NCBI RefSeq assembly: GCF_002101775.1
Contig: NZ_LQPI01000032.1
Location: 110,269-174,268 of the forward strand
Length of the DNA: 64,000 bases
Reading direction: 5' to 3'
Source of the DNA: Mycolicibacter nonchromogenicus
Lineage (GTDB): Bacteria > Actinomycetota > Actinomycetes > Mycobacteriales > Mycobacteriaceae
The translations under genes were made by a program, and so were the position numbers. The stretch's first letter is position 1. Every line of letters starts with the position of its first letter. The notes below the pieces were generated by a model that was not told the DNA's origin, did not search any database, and saw nothing but the letters and a program-made list of their open reading frames with translations. Positions 34,576-44,030 of the stretch are shown one piece after another.

Positions 34576-36074
34576 CCGCTCCCGCGACGCGCACCCACGA
34601 CCTGACCAAGCAGTACACCTGGACTCCGTCGGGACCTCCGCCCGCCGCGGTGTTCCCGAGCCGCTACCAGATCCCCGAACGCGGCAGAGATCCCTTCAAA
34701 CTTCTGTTCCGCGACTATGCGCGCATGGAGGTGGAGAAGGACCTTCGGGTGCAGGCAGCCATGGAGGCGGCCGCATCTGCGCGTACCACGGCGGGGATCG
34801 AGCCGCGGTGGGTTGAAGGGCTCAAGCTCGCACTGCCGATCACCGCCGAGGCGGAATACCAGGCGATGAAGGGCGCGGGGTTGCTGATCTCCTCGATCAA
34901 CAACCCCGAGTTGCAGCAGGGCTACGCGGCGCAGGCCCTCGACGAGGCCCGCCACCTTCAGCTCGTCGGTGCGCTGCGCCGCCACTACCTGTCGCACGCG
35001 TCCGATCCCGATGGCCTGCAATACGGATCCCGGGCGCTCGCCCGGCATCCGATCGGCGCGGTCGCGCGTGCCGCGTTCGCGCCCAACTCGGTCAATGACC
35101 CGATCGATGCGGTGATCGCGCTGAACGTCGTGCTCGAGACCGCTTACACCAACCCGCTGACCGTCGCGCTGCCGCAGGTGGCCGCCGCAAACGGCGATGA
35201 CGCCTACGCCACGGCGTACCTGTCGATCCAATCCGACGAAGTCCGTCATATGGCCAACGGTCACGGCACCCTGCGCGCGGTGGCCGAGATACCCGAAAAC
35301 ATTCCCCTGGTTCAGGGGTCGCTGGATCGTGCCTTCTGGCACCAGCATCAGGGTGCCGACACTGCCACCGCGGTGGCCGCCGAGTACTACGTCCGCAACC
35401 GGCCCTGGGCCTACCGGGATGCCTGGGAGGAATGGGTCGTCGACGACTTCATCGGCTCGTTCTCCCGCCGGTTCGGGCCCTTCGGGCTGCGTGAGCCCGC
35501 GCGCCTGGCCGATGTCGCCCGTGGCGTGGAATCCCAACACCATGCCGTCGCAATCGGATTGGCTGCGCTGTGGCCGCTGAACTTCTTCCGCACCGATCCG
35601 CTTGACGCCGCGGACTTCGAATGGTTCGAGGCGAACTACCCGGGTTGGTCGGCGGTCTATCAGCCGCTGTGGGAGGCGTATGCCGCGCTGTCCGACCCGG
35701 CCAACGGGCGGCTGCTGCTGCAGGAACTTCCCGGCGTGCCGCCGTTCTGCCAGGTGTGCCAACTGCCCTGCATCGTTCCTCGCTTCGAGGAGCCCGAGAC
35801 CCGCATCATCGAGTACCAGGGGACCCGCTACGCATTGTGCAGCGAAGGATGCGAGGTCAATTTCTCGTGGAACCCGCGGTCCTACACGTCATTCGGGACA
35901 TTCTGGAGCCGATACGACGGCTGGGATCTGGCTGACGTGGTGCTCGACCTGGGTTTCCTTCGTGCCGACGGGCGGACCCTGGTCGGACAGCCGCATCTGC
36001 GATCCGAGGGCTTGTGGACCATCGACGACATCCGTGCAATCGGGGTCACGATTCGGGACCCGTTGGCCTCGTGA
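34572..36074 (+). CDS. Soluble diiron monooxygenase, hydroxylase alpha subunit with C-terminal YHS-like domain
   Basis: 500 residues, ATG at 34572 overlapping the coupling protein stop. All six iron ligands are present with methane-monooxygenase-like spacing: E95, E125 and H128 (DEARH), E189 (VVLETAYT), E223 and H226 (SDEVRH). Near the C-terminus, FCQVCQLPC and YALCSEGCEVNFSWNP form a YHS-like Cys cluster, as in phenol-hydroxylase alpha subunits (DmpN, about 517 residues). It would hydroxylate an aromatic or aliphatic hydrocarbon using O2. The gene order beta, coupling, alpha, reductase follows dmpLMN-P but no DmpO-like gamma subunit is present. Substrate unknown. Confidence 0.9.
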   Translation: MTAPATRTHDLTKQYTWTPSGPPPAAVFPSRYQIPERGRDPFKLLFRDYARMEVEKDLRVQAAMEAAASARTTAGIEPRWVEGLKLALPITAEAEYQAMKGAGLLISSINNPELQQGYAAQALDEARHLQLVGALRRHYLSHASDPDGLQYGSRALARHPIGAVARAAFAPNSVNDPIDAVIALNVVLETAYTNPLTVALPQVAAANGDDAYATAYLSIQSDEVRHMANGHGTLRAVAEIPENIPLVQGSLDRAFWHQHQGADTATAVAAEYYVRNRPWAYRDAWEEWVVDDFIGSFSRRFGPFGLREPARLADVARGVESQHHAVAIGLAALWPLNFFRTDPLDAADFEWFEANYPGWSAVYQPLWEAYAALSDPANGRLLLQELPGVPPFCQVCQLPCIVPRFEEPETRIIEYQGTRYALCSEGCEVNFSWNPRSYTSFGTFWSRYDGWDLADVVLDLGFLRADGRTLVGQPHLRSEGLWTIDDIRAIGVTIRDPLAS

Positions 36075-37120
36075 GTGAGAGCGTGTCGCAGTCGGGCGCC
36101 CTGACCGTCGAGCCGTTCGGGGTGAGCCTGAACGTGGCGCCAGAGGAGAAGCTGCTGCAGGCGATTCTGCGCAACGGGAACTACGTGCCGTTCGGCTGCA
36201 ATCACGGCGGCTGCGGTACCTGCGCGGCCCGGGTGATCGACGGTGACCTGGAGCAGGATCCGCGCACCCGAGCGACGCTCGACGAGCAGGCCCGGGCAAC
36301 CGGGCACGTCTTGTTGTGTTCCACCCGGCTGCTCAGCGACACCGCCACCATCGACGTCACCGCCAGCGGAATCTCCGAAGAGGAATTCGCCGGCGCCCCA
36401 ACGCATGACGTGACTCTCGTCGTCGAGCGTCTGGTGTCTTTCACCCCGGAGCTGCACACGCTGACGCTGAGCGCCCCGCCGCCGCCCTGGGCGCACCGGC
36501 CCGGGCAGTTCCTGCACATCGAACTGCCCGACCGCACCGGATGGCGCGCCTATTCGATCGCCTCGCACGACCAGGAATCCAGCCTGGAATTCGTGATCCG
36601 ATCTGTGCCGGGCGGGGCGTTCACCACGGCACTCGATGACATCCGCCCCGGCGACACCTTACGCATCCGGGGCCCATTCGGATCGTTTCAGCTACGTACC
36701 TCCCATCGGCCCAAACTCTTCATCGGAAGCGGTGCCGGCATCGGCCCGATCCGCGCCTTGGTCCACAGCCTGCTGCAGGTCCCCGGCCACCCTCCTGCCG
36801 AGCTAGTCCATATCGCACGCACTGCAGCCGAACTGGTGTTCCAGGACGAGTTCGCCGCCCTCGCCGACGCTGACGACGACTTCACCTACCACCCGCTGCT
36901 GCCGCCGGCCGGCGGCAGAAGCGCCGATCACGTGACCGCGTGGATCTCCGGCCGCACGGCGGCTGCGCAGCTGCGGAGCGCCGAGGCCTATCTGTGCGGT
37001 CCGGATCGGTTCGTCGACACCGTCGCCGAAGCCCTATGCACCGCGGGGCTGCGGTCCCGCTATCTGGCTGCGGATCGCTTCACGGCGTCCGCCGGCCCCG
37101 CGCTGGCCCCATCTGTCTGA
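36071..37120 (+). CDS. Monooxygenase NADH:acceptor reductase (2Fe-2S ferredoxin, FAD, NAD domains)
   Basis: 349 residues from the GTG at 36071, overlapping the alpha-subunit stop (GTGA). N-terminal plant-type ferredoxin cysteines C43, C48, C51 and C83 (FGCNHGGCGTCAA ... LLCST); FAD-binding RAYSIAS near residue 176; pyridine-nucleotide loop GSGAGIGPIRAL near 226; LCGPDRFVD near 319. It passes electrons from NADH through FAD and the iron-sulfur cluster to the hydroxylase. Same domain order as DmpP and MmoC. Last monooxygenase component; a rhodanese-like gene follows after 40 bases. Confidence 0.92.
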   Translation: MSESVSQSGALTVEPFGVSLNVAPEEKLLQAILRNGNYVPFGCNHGGCGTCAARVIDGDLEQDPRTRATLDEQARATGHVLLCSTRLLSDTATIDVTASGISEEEFAGAPTHDVTLVVERLVSFTPELHTLTLSAPPPPWAHRPGQFLHIELPDRTGWRAYSIASHDQESSLEFVIRSVPGGAFTTALDDIRPGDTLRIRGPFGSFQLRTSHRPKLFIGSGAGIGPIRALVHSLLQVPGHPPAELVHIARTAAELVFQDEFAALADADDDFTYHPLLPPAGGRSADHVTAWISGRTAAAQLRSAEAYLCGPDRFVDTVAEALCTAGLRSRYLAADRFTASAGPALAPSV

Positions 37121-37160
37121 CGACCCCAATGCCCTGCCCCGATCGACCAAGGAGATGACC

Positions 37161-37589
37161 GTGACCGACACACCCACCAGCCGCACCCTTGAGATAGTCC
37201 ATGCCGCGCAGGAGAAGCTCGACCGTCTCACCCCGCAGGAGGCGGCCGCCGCTCTCGACCAAGGCGTGCTGTTCATCGATACCCGCACCAGCGAGGAGCA
37301 GGCGGCTGACGGCGTCATTCCCGGGGCGATCTCGGTGCCGCGCAACGCCGTCGAAGCCTTCCTCGACCCGACGCACCGGCCGCTTTTCACACCCGAAGAA
37401 GCCGCTGACCTCCCGCCGGTGCCCGAGCCGGACCAGCAGGTCATCGTGCTGTGCAATCTGGGACTGGCCTCCAGCCTGTCCGCGGCCTCGCTGCAGCGCA
37501 TCGGGCTGCGCGGCGCCACCGACGTCGAAGGCGGGTTTCAGGCCTGGAAGGCCGCCGGCCTGCCCGTCGTGGACGCAAGCTCAAGCTGA
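37161..37589 (+). CDS. Rhodanese-domain protein at the end of the monooxygenase operon
   Basis: 142 residues from the GTG at 37161, which has AAGGAG at the right distance; the ATG at 37155 lies immediately against that ribosome site. Rhodanese features: LTPQEAAAALDQGVLFIDTRTSEEQAADGVIPGAISVPRN, and GVEGGFQAWKAAGLPV-like ending. The active-site loop begins VLCNLGLASS, so Cys is present but the usual Arg-Ser after the glycine is replaced. Sulfur transfer, perhaps to the iron-sulfur reductase, is possible but unproven. A hairpin terminator follows. Confidence 0.8.
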   Translation: MTDTPTSRTLEIVHAAQEKLDRLTPQEAAAALDQGVLFIDTRTSEEQAADGVIPGAISVPRNAVEAFLDPTHRPLFTPEEAADLPPVPEPDQQVIVLCNLGLASSLSAASLQRIGLRGATDVEGGFQAWKAAGLPVVDASSS

Positions 37590-37597
37590 TTCGCGCG

Positions 37598-37616
37598 GCA
37601 CCCCGACGCGGGGTGC
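37598..37616. terminator. Hairpin shared by convergent rhodanese and DUF2993 genes
   Basis: GCACCCCG (37598-37605) pairs with CGGGGTGC (37609-37616) over a three-base loop. It sits in the 35-base gap between two convergent stops and could end transcription from both sides. Confidence 0.65.
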
Positions 37617-37624
37617 ACTGACCC

Positions 37625-38389
37625 CTACAGCGAGTCGAAGCACTGACTCGACGAGGACCCCTCGAGGGCGGCATCGCGGCTGGAGAACTTCACCGCCACA
37701 CCGGTGTCGGTGACTTCCACGCTGTCGAGGTGGATGCCCAGCGGAAGGTCATCAGTCACCTTTGCGGTGAGTTCGTCGAGGCGGCGTTGCACGGTCTGGG
37801 TGTCCAGATCGTGGCCCAGCGCCTCCAGATCGACCACTTGCAGCGACAGTCCGTTGTTGACCAGCTGCGGCTTGACGGTGGCCTTGTTCAGCAGGCCCTT
37901 GAGCTGGACGGTGCCGGCACCCGGGTCGGCGGTGACACTGCCGGTGACGATGCTGCCGATCATCGGAACCACGTCCTGGATCGACTGCTTGATGCCGTCG
38001 GCCGGCCAGGTGATGGTGCCGTCCAGCGACCCGATAGTGCCCTTGGGGTCGGATGCGCCCGCACTCTTGTTCAACCGGACGTCGCGGATGTCCAGCTCCA
38101 GCTGCATGCCCTTGGCCTGCCGGATCTGGTTGCCGGCCGTCTTGACCGAGATGTGGGAGTACTCGCTGTTGAAGTACTGCGCCAGCACCGGGGGAGTGGT
38201 CCCGAAGGACACCGTGGCGCTGTCCTGCGCTTCGCATTCGACGGCTTCGGCGACCAAGGTGTTCGCACGGTGGCGGGCGTAGAGCTCACCGCCGAGCATT
38301 CCGACCAGCGCTACCGCCAGCACGGCTGTCAGGGCCAGCATGATCGCCGGCAGGCCGGAAAACCGATGTGTGGATCCGGGTGCGCTCAT
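37625..38389 (-). CDS. DUF2993 (LmeA-like) membrane-anchored protein
   Basis: 254 residues, ATG at 38389. One N-terminal membrane helix (LPAIMLALTAVLAVALVGMLGGELYAR) anchors an extracytoplasmic DUF2993 domain with VSFGTTPPVLAQYFNSEYSHISVKTAGNQI and a terminal pair of Cys (C51 region, and C near the end). LmeA in this family is needed for lipomannan elongation. It is a paralogue of the next gene upstream (38399-39436), sharing the same closing pattern LDSVEVTDTGVAVKFSSRDA. Nine bases separate them; it is the last gene of a four-gene operon. Confidence 0.85.
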   Translation of the reverse strand: MSAPGSTHRFSGLPAIMLALTAVLAVALVGMLGGELYARHRANTLVAEAVECEAQDSATVSFGTTPPVLAQYFNSEYSHISVKTAGNQIRQAKGMQLELDIRDVRLNKSAGASDPKGTIGSLDGTITWPADGIKQSIQDVVPMIGSIVTGSVTADPGAGTVQLKGLLNKATVKPQLVNNGLSLQVVDLEALGHDLDTQTVQRRLDELTAKVTDDLPLGIHLDSVEVTDTGVAVKFSSRDAALEGSSSSQCFDSL

Positions 38390-38398
38390 TTCGCAAGG

Positions 38399-39436
38399 TT
38401 ACAGATTTGCGAAGCAGGGGTCATCCGTCCGCGGAATGGAAGCGTTGCGGGTGGAGAACCGCGCCACCACGCCGGTGTCGGTGACCTCGACGCTGTCCGC
38501 GCGCAAACCAAGCGGATAACGCTTGGTCAACTGCGAGGCGAACCTGTCCAACTCGGGCTGCAGCGACTCGCGCGGCAGGGTCAGTGCGCCCAGGCCGGTC
38601 AGCTTCTGCACCTGCAGCGACAGGCCCCCGTTGACGACTTGGGGCTTGACCACGACGCTGGCAAGGCCGAAAGCACCCTTGAGCTCGACGGTGCCGTCCT
38701 GCGCATTGGTCTTGAGGTCGGAGACCAGGTTGCCCAGGATCGGAACCATGTTCTGAACGGTCTCTTTGATCCCGGCCGATGGCCAGGTCAGCGTCGCCTG
38801 CAGCGAACCGATGGTGCCCTTCGAGTTGTCGGTGCCGTGCAGATCGACATCGGAGATGTTCACGTCGGCGGTCATCTGCTTGGCGTCTTTGACCTGATTG
38901 CCCGCGGTGTGGATGGAGATGTTGGTGTAGTTGCCGGTGATGTGCTGCCACAGGAACGGCGGTGTCACCCCGAACGAAGCGGTGGCCTTGTCGTTCACCA
39001 CGCATTCGGTTGCCTTGGCCACCTTGCTGTCGCCGATACGGCGGGCGATCAATTCGGCGCCGATCAATCCGGCCAACGCCAGTGCGACCACCGTGACCAG
39101 GATCAGGACCACGGCCAGTGGGTCACGCAGCACCGACCGCGACCGCGAGGGCTCCGTCGGCGGGCCTGCGATGACGGAGGTCGAGGCCTCATCGGCGGGT
39201 GCCGGCGGCGAATCCACGGCCGGTGGCGCGGCGGCCGGTGGGGGCGGCGCGGCCTGTGGTGGCGGCGCGGGAATTCGGGTGGTGGGCTCTTCACGACCAC
39301 CCACCGGCATCTGCCGGGTGGGTGAGGCGGAGGGCTCCGGTGGGCCAGACGGCGTAGCGCCACTCTGCGGTTCGGGTTGGCCGGTGGGGCGAGCCCAGGG
39401 CGACTCGTCTTGGGGAGGTCCGGGCGGATTGCTCAC
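38399..39436 (-). CDS. DUF2993 protein with Pro-rich N-terminus (Rv0479c-like)
   Basis: 345 residues from a GTG at 39436 that overlaps the upstream nitrilase stop by four bases. About 100 residues of Pro/Ala/Ser-rich cytoplasmic chain precede a membrane helix (VVLILVTVVALALAGLIGAELIARR) and the DUF2993 domain (TASFGVTPPFLWQHITGNYTNISIHTAGNQV). Length and layout match Rv0479c. It probably works at the cell envelope as a lipid- or glycolipid-binding factor; that is inference from LmeA. Confidence 0.88.
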   Translation of the reverse strand: MSNPPGPPQDESPWARPTGQPEPQSGATPSGPPEPSASPTRQMPVGGREEPTTRIPAPPPQAAPPPPAAAPPAVDSPPAPADEASTSVIAGPPTEPSRSRSVLRDPLAVVLILVTVVALALAGLIGAELIARRIGDSKVAKATECVVNDKATASFGVTPPFLWQHITGNYTNISIHTAGNQVKDAKQMTADVNISDVDLHGTDNSKGTIGSLQATLTWPSAGIKETVQNMVPILGNLVSDLKTNAQDGTVELKGAFGLASVVVKPQVVNGGLSLQVQKLTGLGALTLPRESLQPELDRFASQLTKRYPLGLRADSVEVTDTGVVARFSTRNASIPRTDDPCFANL

Positions 39437-40251
39437 CCGCGCGATTCTGCCTTACCGACCTGAAGGAAAGCCGCGCGATTGCTCAACACGGCCAGCGTCC
39501 GGCGGGCCGCGGCGACCGTGTCGAGGTCGATGTCGCAGACCAGCAGTTGCGGTGAAGCGCCGGCCGAGGCGATCACCTCACCCCACGGCGAGGTGACCAA
39601 ACTGTGGCCCACCCCGGTCGGGGCGCCGGAGAAATCCTCGGCGCCTCCCGGGTCGGCCTGCCCGACCGCGACGACGTAGCTGGTCGAATCCAGTGCCCGG
39701 GCCCGGGCCAGCAGCTCCCATTGGGCCAGCTTCCCGGGGCCGGCACCCCACGAGGCGCAGACCACCGTCAGTTGTGCCCCGCGATCGGCCAACTCGGTGT
39801 ACAACGCCGGGAAGCGGATGTCATAACAGGTCGACAGCCCGACGCCGACCCCGTCGACATCGATCACCACCGGCTCCAACCCGGGTGCCACCGTACGTGA
39901 TTCGGTGAAACCGAAGGCGTCGTAGAGGTGGACCTTGTGATAGTGCGTGTCGGTTCCGGGGCCGACTGCCAACAAGGTGTTGGTGACGCGTCCATCATCG
40001 GCCGGGGTGAACATCCCGGCGACCACGGTGATCTGAGCCCGCGCGGCGACCTCGCGAACCCGCGTGGCCCACGGTCCGTCGAGTGGTTCGGCCACCGGTC
40101 TGAGCGGCACGCCGAAGCGGCACATCGCCGCCTCCGGGAACACCACCAGCGACGCCCCCTGATCGGCGGCTCGCTCGGTGTAGTCGATCACCAATCGCAG
40201 ATTCTCGGCCGGGTCGGCGCTGCTGAGTATCTGCGCACACGCAATCCGCAT
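39433..40251 (-). CDS. Nitrilase-superfamily carbon-nitrogen hydrolase (Rv0480c-like)
   Basis: 272 residues, ATG at 40251. The catalytic triad E40 (VVFPEAAM), K106 (YHKVHLYDAFGF) and C142 (STCYDIRFP) is complete. The set resembles omega-amidase/Nit-type amidases acting on small amides or deaminated glutathione-like products. Nine bases separate it from the DUF2505 gene upstream, and it overlaps the DUF2993 gene downstream. Cytoplasmic. In H37Rv the same order is kept, so the operon is old. Confidence 0.9.
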   Translation of the reverse strand: MRIACAQILSSADPAENLRLVIDYTERAADQGASLVVFPEAAMCRFGVPLRPVAEPLDGPWATRVREVAARAQITVVAGMFTPADDGRVTNTLLAVGPGTDTHYHKVHLYDAFGFTESRTVAPGLEPVVIDVDGVGVGLSTCYDIRFPALYTELADRGAQLTVVCASWGAGPGKLAQWELLARARALDSTSYVVAVGQADPGGAEDFSGAPTGVGHSLVTSPWGEVIASAGASPQLLVCDIDLDTVAAARRTLAVLSNRAAFLQVGKAESRG

Positions 40252-40260
40252 GAGACCAGC

Positions 40261-40782
40261 CTATTCCGTCCCTGTAGCGCCGCCCTGCTTCAGCCAAATC
40301 GAGGTGAACCGCTGCTCGGCGGTGATCAGCTCGGCCAACTGCCCGCCGATGAAGTTCTCGATCTTGCCGCCCACCAGCGGGATATCGACCTGCACCGTTG
40401 CGGTCAGTCGCAGCTCACACCCGTCGGCTGCCGGCGCCAGCACGGCATCGCCGGACAGTTTCGCCGGCGCACCGACCACCTTGCCGGTCACCTGGGCGCG
40501 GGCCTGGCCGTCGCGCACCGGATGCCACGTCTCGCGCCGCGTGACATCCAGATTGCCGGGATGGAATTGGGCCGCCAGCGCGGGCAGCTTCTCGCGGCGA
40601 ATGCTCTGAGTGGTCGCGACGTAGACGCGGCCGTCGGGGCTGACGGTCATCGAATCCAGTGCCACGACATCGGCTCCGGAGTCGGCCAACCGGGCCCGCC
40701 AGTAGTGCTCATCGGCAAAGGCGGCATATACCTGCTCGACGGTTGCCGGGTAGTGCTCGAAGAGCGTGAATGTACGCGGCAT
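40261..40782 (-). CDS. DUF2505 protein (Rv0481c-like)
   Basis: 173 residues, ATG at 40782. [32 protein letters not shown] opens a START/polyketide-cyclase-like helix-grip fold and the domain continues to [27 protein letters not shown]. No signal peptide. It may bind a hydrophobic ligand. First gene of the four-gene minus-strand operon, divergent from murB with 26 bases between starts. Confidence 0.88.
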   Translation of the reverse strand: MPRTFTLFEHYPATVEQVYAAFADEHYWRARLADSGADVVALDSMTVSPDGRVYVATTQSIRREKLPALAAQFHPGNLDVTRRETWHPVRDGQARAQVTGKVVGAPAKLSGDAVLAPAADGCELRLTATVQVDIPLVGGKIENFIGGQLAELITAEQRFTSIWLKQGGATGTE

Positions 40783-40808
40783 ATCCGGTCACGCTACCGT
40801 TACCGGCC

Positions 40809-41867
40809 GTGGCGGGTTCCGAGTACGCGGGCGCGCGTGTCGCCGAGGCGGTGCCGCTGGCGCCCCTGACCACCCTGCGGGTGGGACCGGTCGCCCGACG
40901 GATCATCACCTGCGCCGACACCGAGCAGATCGTGGCCGCGCTGGGCGAACTCGATGCGGCCGGGGACCGTCCGTTGCTGCTCGCCGGGGGCTCCAACGTG
41001 CTGATCGCCGACGACCTCGAGGACCTGACCGTGGTGGTCCTGGCCAGTTCCGCCATCACCATCGAGGGCAATCTGCTGCGCGCCGAAGCCGGTGCGGTCT
41101 GGGACGACGTCGTCGCCCGCGCGGTCACGGCGAAGCTGGGTGGCCTGGAGTGTCTGTCGGGCATTCCGGGCTCGGCCGGGGCCACCCCGGTGCAGAACGT
41201 CGGGGCCTACGGTGTCGAGGTCGCCGACCGCCTGACCCGGGTTCGGCTGCTGGACCGGCGAACCGGCGATGTGCGCTGGACACCGGCGGCCGAGTTGGAC
41301 CTCGGCTACCGCACCAGCGTGCTCAAGGGCTCGGATGCGGTGGTGGTGCTGGAGGTCGAGTTCGACCTGGACCCGACCGGGCGCAGCGCACCGCTGCGGT
41401 ACGGCGAGTTGACCGCTGCGCTGCAGGCCGCCGACGGTGAGCGACGAGATCCGGCAGCGGTCCGCGCCGCGGTGCTCGCGCTCCGGGCTGCAAAGGGCAT
41501 GGTGCTCGACGAATTTGACCATGACACCTGGAGTGTCGGCTCGTTCTTCACCAATCCGGTTGTGCCGCAGGAGACATACCTCAGCGTGGCCGACCGGGAA
41601 GGCGGCTCGGTACCGCACTGGGAGGCTCCGGGCGGGGTGAAACTGGCTGCCGGCTGGCTGGTGGAACGCTCCGGTTTCAGCAAGGGCTATCCCGGCCCTG
41701 ATGCGGCGGCGCGACTGTCCACAAAGCATGCGCTGGCATTGACCAACCGGGGCAGCGCCACGTCCGCCGACATCGTGGACCTGGCCCGCCTGGTGCGGGA
41801 CGGGGTGCGCGACACCTTCGGCATCACCCTGCACCCCGAGCCGGTGCTCGTCGGGTGTGCGCTGTGA
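40809..41867 (+). CDS. murB: UDP-N-acetylenolpyruvoylglucosamine reductase MurB
   Basis: 352 residues from the GTG at 40809. TACCGT (40795-40800) eight bases before it suggests a leaderless message, and a 13-residue upstream extension would overlap the divergent gene. FAD-binding [12 protein letters not shown] near residue 60, [19 protein letters not shown] near 118, the substrate-binding Y/R ([10 protein letters not shown]), and [11 protein letters not shown] with the catalytic Ser near 238. Late residues GFSKGYPG and the CAL terminus are typical. It reduces the enolpyruvyl group to make UDP-MurNAc for peptidoglycan, using NADPH. Confidence 0.95.
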   Translation: MAGSEYAGARVAEAVPLAPLTTLRVGPVARRIITCADTEQIVAALGELDAAGDRPLLLAGGSNVLIADDLEDLTVVVLASSAITIEGNLLRAEAGAVWDDVVARAVTAKLGGLECLSGIPGSAGATPVQNVGAYGVEVADRLTRVRLLDRRTGDVRWTPAAELDLGYRTSVLKGSDAVVVLEVEFDLDPTGRSAPLRYGELTAALQAADGERRDPAAVRAAVLALRAAKGMVLDEFDHDTWSVGSFFTNPVVPQETYLSVADREGGSVPHWEAPGGVKLAAGWLVERSGFSKGYPGPDAAARLSTKHALALTNRGSATSADIVDLARLVRDGVRDTFGITLHPEPVLVGCAL

Positions 41868-41912
41868 GCCAGGCGTAATCCAGCGTCAAAGGTGGTCAGG
41901 CGGCTGGGCCGG

Positions 41913-41918
41913 TATCTT
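41913..41918 (+). promoter_or_regulatory. -10 box TATCTT before lprQ
   Basis: TATCTT ends eight bases before the lprQ GTG at 41927 with no ribosome site between, compatible with a leaderless transcript starting on or just before the start codon. Confidence 0.4.
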
Positions 41919-41926
41919 GGAATGCC

Positions 41927-43228
41927 GTGACTCTGAACCGGCGACGTGCGTTGGTGGCGCTGGCCACCGGGGCTCTGGCGCCGACCGCCCTGGCGGGGTG
42001 TTTCAGCCGGACCGAGCAGAGCGCTGAGAACGGGCCGGCGTCCGCGCCGGCCCTGACATTCGAGCCCGCCCTGGAACAGGGTGCGGCGGACGACGTGCTG
42101 CCCACCGCCGCCATCGGCGTCGCGGTCCGCGACGGCTGGTTTCAGCGGGTGGCCCTGACCAATCCGGCCGGCAAGGTACTCGCCGGAAGCTTCAATCGGG
42201 AGCGCACGCGCTACACCGTCACCGAACCGCTGGGCTATGACTCCGTCTACACCTGGAGCGGCTCGGTGGTGGGCCACGACGGCAACACGGTGCCGGTCAG
42301 CGGCACCATCACCACGGTCGCACCCACCGTTGTCATCGACGGGGGCTTCCAATTGGCCGACGGGCAGACGGTTGGGGTGGCCGCACCGGTGATCCTGCAG
42401 TTCGACGGACCGATCGCGGATAAGGCGGCTGTCGAGCGAGCCCTGACCGTCGTCACCGAACCACCGGTGGAAGGCAGTTGGGCCTGGCTGCCGGACGAGG
42501 TGCAGGGCGCCCGGGTGCACTGGCGCAGCCGAGACTATTTTCCGGCCGGAACCAAGGTCAGCGTCACCGCCAAGCTGTACGGCCTGCCGTTCGGCGACGG
42601 CGCCTACGGGGCCCAGGACATGTCCCTGGACTTCACGATCGGCCGCCGCCAGGTGGTGCGGGCCGAAGTCTCATCTCACCGGATTCAGGTGGTCCGTGAC
42701 GAGGGCGTCATCATGGACTTCCCCTGCAGCTACGGCCAGGCCGACCAACCCCGCAACATCACCCGCAACGGCATTCACGTGGTGAGCGAGAAATACGCGG
42801 ACTTCTACATGTCCAATCCGGCCGCCGGCTACAGCAACATCCACGAACGCTGGGCGGTACGGATCTCCAACAACGGAGAGTTCATCCACGCCAACCCGGC
42901 CAGCGCGGGCGCGCAGGGCAACACCAATGTCACCAACGGCTGCATCAATCTGTCGACAGACGACGCCGAGCAGTATTTCCACAGCGCGATCTACGGCGAC
43001 CCGGTCGAGGTGACCGGTAGCTCCATCGAGTTGTCCTACGCCGACGGCGACATATGGGACTGGGCGGTGGACTGGGACACCTGGGTCTCGATGTCGGCGT
43101 TGTCGAAGTCTGAACAGACTCGGACATCGCTGCCCAGCGCCGCGCCGGCCACGCCGACCGATGCACCGACGCTGTCGGGCACACCGACGACGACGACAAC
43201 CAGTACGCCGAATCAGCCCGGCGGTTAG
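41927..43228 (+). CDS. lprQ: Lipoprotein L,D-transpeptidase LprQ (LdtMt5 type)
   Basis: 433 residues, GTG start at 41927. A signal peptide with lipobox TALAGC puts the lipidated Cys at residue 25. Two immunoglobulin-like domains follow (about 45-240), then the YkuD catalytic domain with H321 and nucleophile C339 in NGCINLS. The Thr/Pro/Ser-rich tail is cell-wall facing. It makes 3-3 cross-links in peptidoglycan and corresponds to Rv0483, the LdtMt5 class. Located beside murB, as in H37Rv. It ends four bases before the convergent SDR stop. Confidence 0.94.
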   Translation: MTLNRRRALVALATGALAPTALAGCFSRTEQSAENGPASAPALTFEPALEQGAADDVLPTAAIGVAVRDGWFQRVALTNPAGKVLAGSFNRERTRYTVTEPLGYDSVYTWSGSVVGHDGNTVPVSGTITTVAPTVVIDGGFQLADGQTVGVAAPVILQFDGPIADKAAVERALTVVTEPPVEGSWAWLPDEVQGARVHWRSRDYFPAGTKVSVTAKLYGLPFGDGAYGAQDMSLDFTIGRRQVVRAEVSSHRIQVVRDEGVIMDFPCSYGQADQPRNITRNGIHVVSEKYADFYMSNPAAGYSNIHERWAVRISNNGEFIHANPASAGAQGNTNVTNGCINLSTDDAEQYFHSAIYGDPVEVTGSSIELSYADGDIWDWAVDWDTWVSMSALSKSEQTRTSLPSAAPATPTDAPTLSGTPTTTTTSTPNQPGG

Positions 43229-43232
43229 AGCG

Positions 43233-43994
43233 TCAGCTCTCCCGGTGAGCGCGGGTCGCTGATACCTGGTCGCGCGGGCGGATGACGATCTGGTCGAGGT
43301 CGACATGTGGCGGCCGGGAGGCCACGAACCCGATCACCTCGGCGATGTCAGCCGCCGTGAGCGGTGTCAGACCGGAGTAGACGGCATCGGCGCGTTCTTG
43401 GTCGCCGCCAAATCGCACAAGGGAGAACTCGGTGTCCACCATGCCGGGAGCGATTTCGGTGAGCCGCACCGGCTTTCCCAGCAATTCGCCGCGCAGCGTG
43501 CGGTGCAGCGCACTCTGGGCGTGCTTGGCCGAGGTGTATCCGGCCCCGCCGTCATAGATTTCGAATGCCGCGATCGAGGTCACGGTGACCACCAGGCCGT
43601 CTCCGGAGGCGACGAGTTTCGGCAGCAGCGCGCGCGTCACGTGCAGTGTGCCCAGCACGTTGGTCTCCCACATCCAGCGCCAGTGCTCGAGGTCGGCATC
43701 TTCCACAGATGCCAGACCCTTGGCCCCGCCGGCGTTGTTGACCAGCACATTGAGCGAGCCGCCAACCCGGTCGCAGGCATCCGCCAGCCCCGCGACCGCG
43801 GCCGGGTCAGTGATATCCGTCACTACCGCGGTACCGCCGATCTCGTCGGCCAGGGCCGCGAGGCGATCGGCACGACGTGCCACGACGATTACGTGAAAGC
43901 CTTGTCCGGCAAGTGTTCTCGCTGTCGCCTCACCGATGCCAGAACTGGCGCCGGTGACTACGGCGATGCGCTGATCGCGCGTGTGTGTCGTCAT
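43233..43994 (-). CDS. Short-chain dehydrogenase/reductase (Rv0484c-like)
   Basis: 253 residues from the ATG at 43994 (AAGG lies about nine bases upstream); a GTG two codons earlier is less likely. Classical SDR: cofactor loop TGASSGIG at 14-21, VNNAGG near 86, catalytic S140, Y153 and K157 (YTSAK). The pattern FHVIVVARRADRL after the first Rossmann unit suggests NADP preference because of the Arg pair. Substrate unknown. Divergent from the cysteine-rich leader ORF at 44031. Confidence 0.9.
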   Translation of the reverse strand: MTTHTRDQRIAVVTGASSGIGEATARTLAGQGFHVIVVARRADRLAALADEIGGTAVVTDITDPAAVAGLADACDRVGGSLNVLVNNAGGAKGLASVEDADLEHWRWMWETNVLGTLHVTRALLPKLVASGDGLVVTVTSIAAFEIYDGGAGYTSAKHAQSALHRTLRGELLGKPVRLTEIAPGMVDTEFSLVRFGGDQERADAVYSGLTPLTAADIAEVIGFVASRPPHVDLDQIVIRPRDQVSATRAHRES

Positions 43995-44017
43995 CGCCAC
44001 AACCTTAGTGATCGTGT

Positions 44018-44023
44018 TAGATT
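44018..44023 (+). promoter_or_regulatory. -10 box TAGATT for leaderless transcription of the Cys-rich ORF
   Basis: TAGATT ends seven bases before the ATG at 44031, with no ribosome binding site between, so the mRNA probably starts at the ATG. The -35 region is weak. This would be the promoter of the whole regulator-mshA operon. Confidence 0.65.
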
Positions 44024-44030
44024 CTCAGCT

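Noticed and set aside
37155..37157. ATG as the rhodanese start
   Set aside because: It touches the AAGGAG ribosome site with no spacing; the GTG six bases later fits better.
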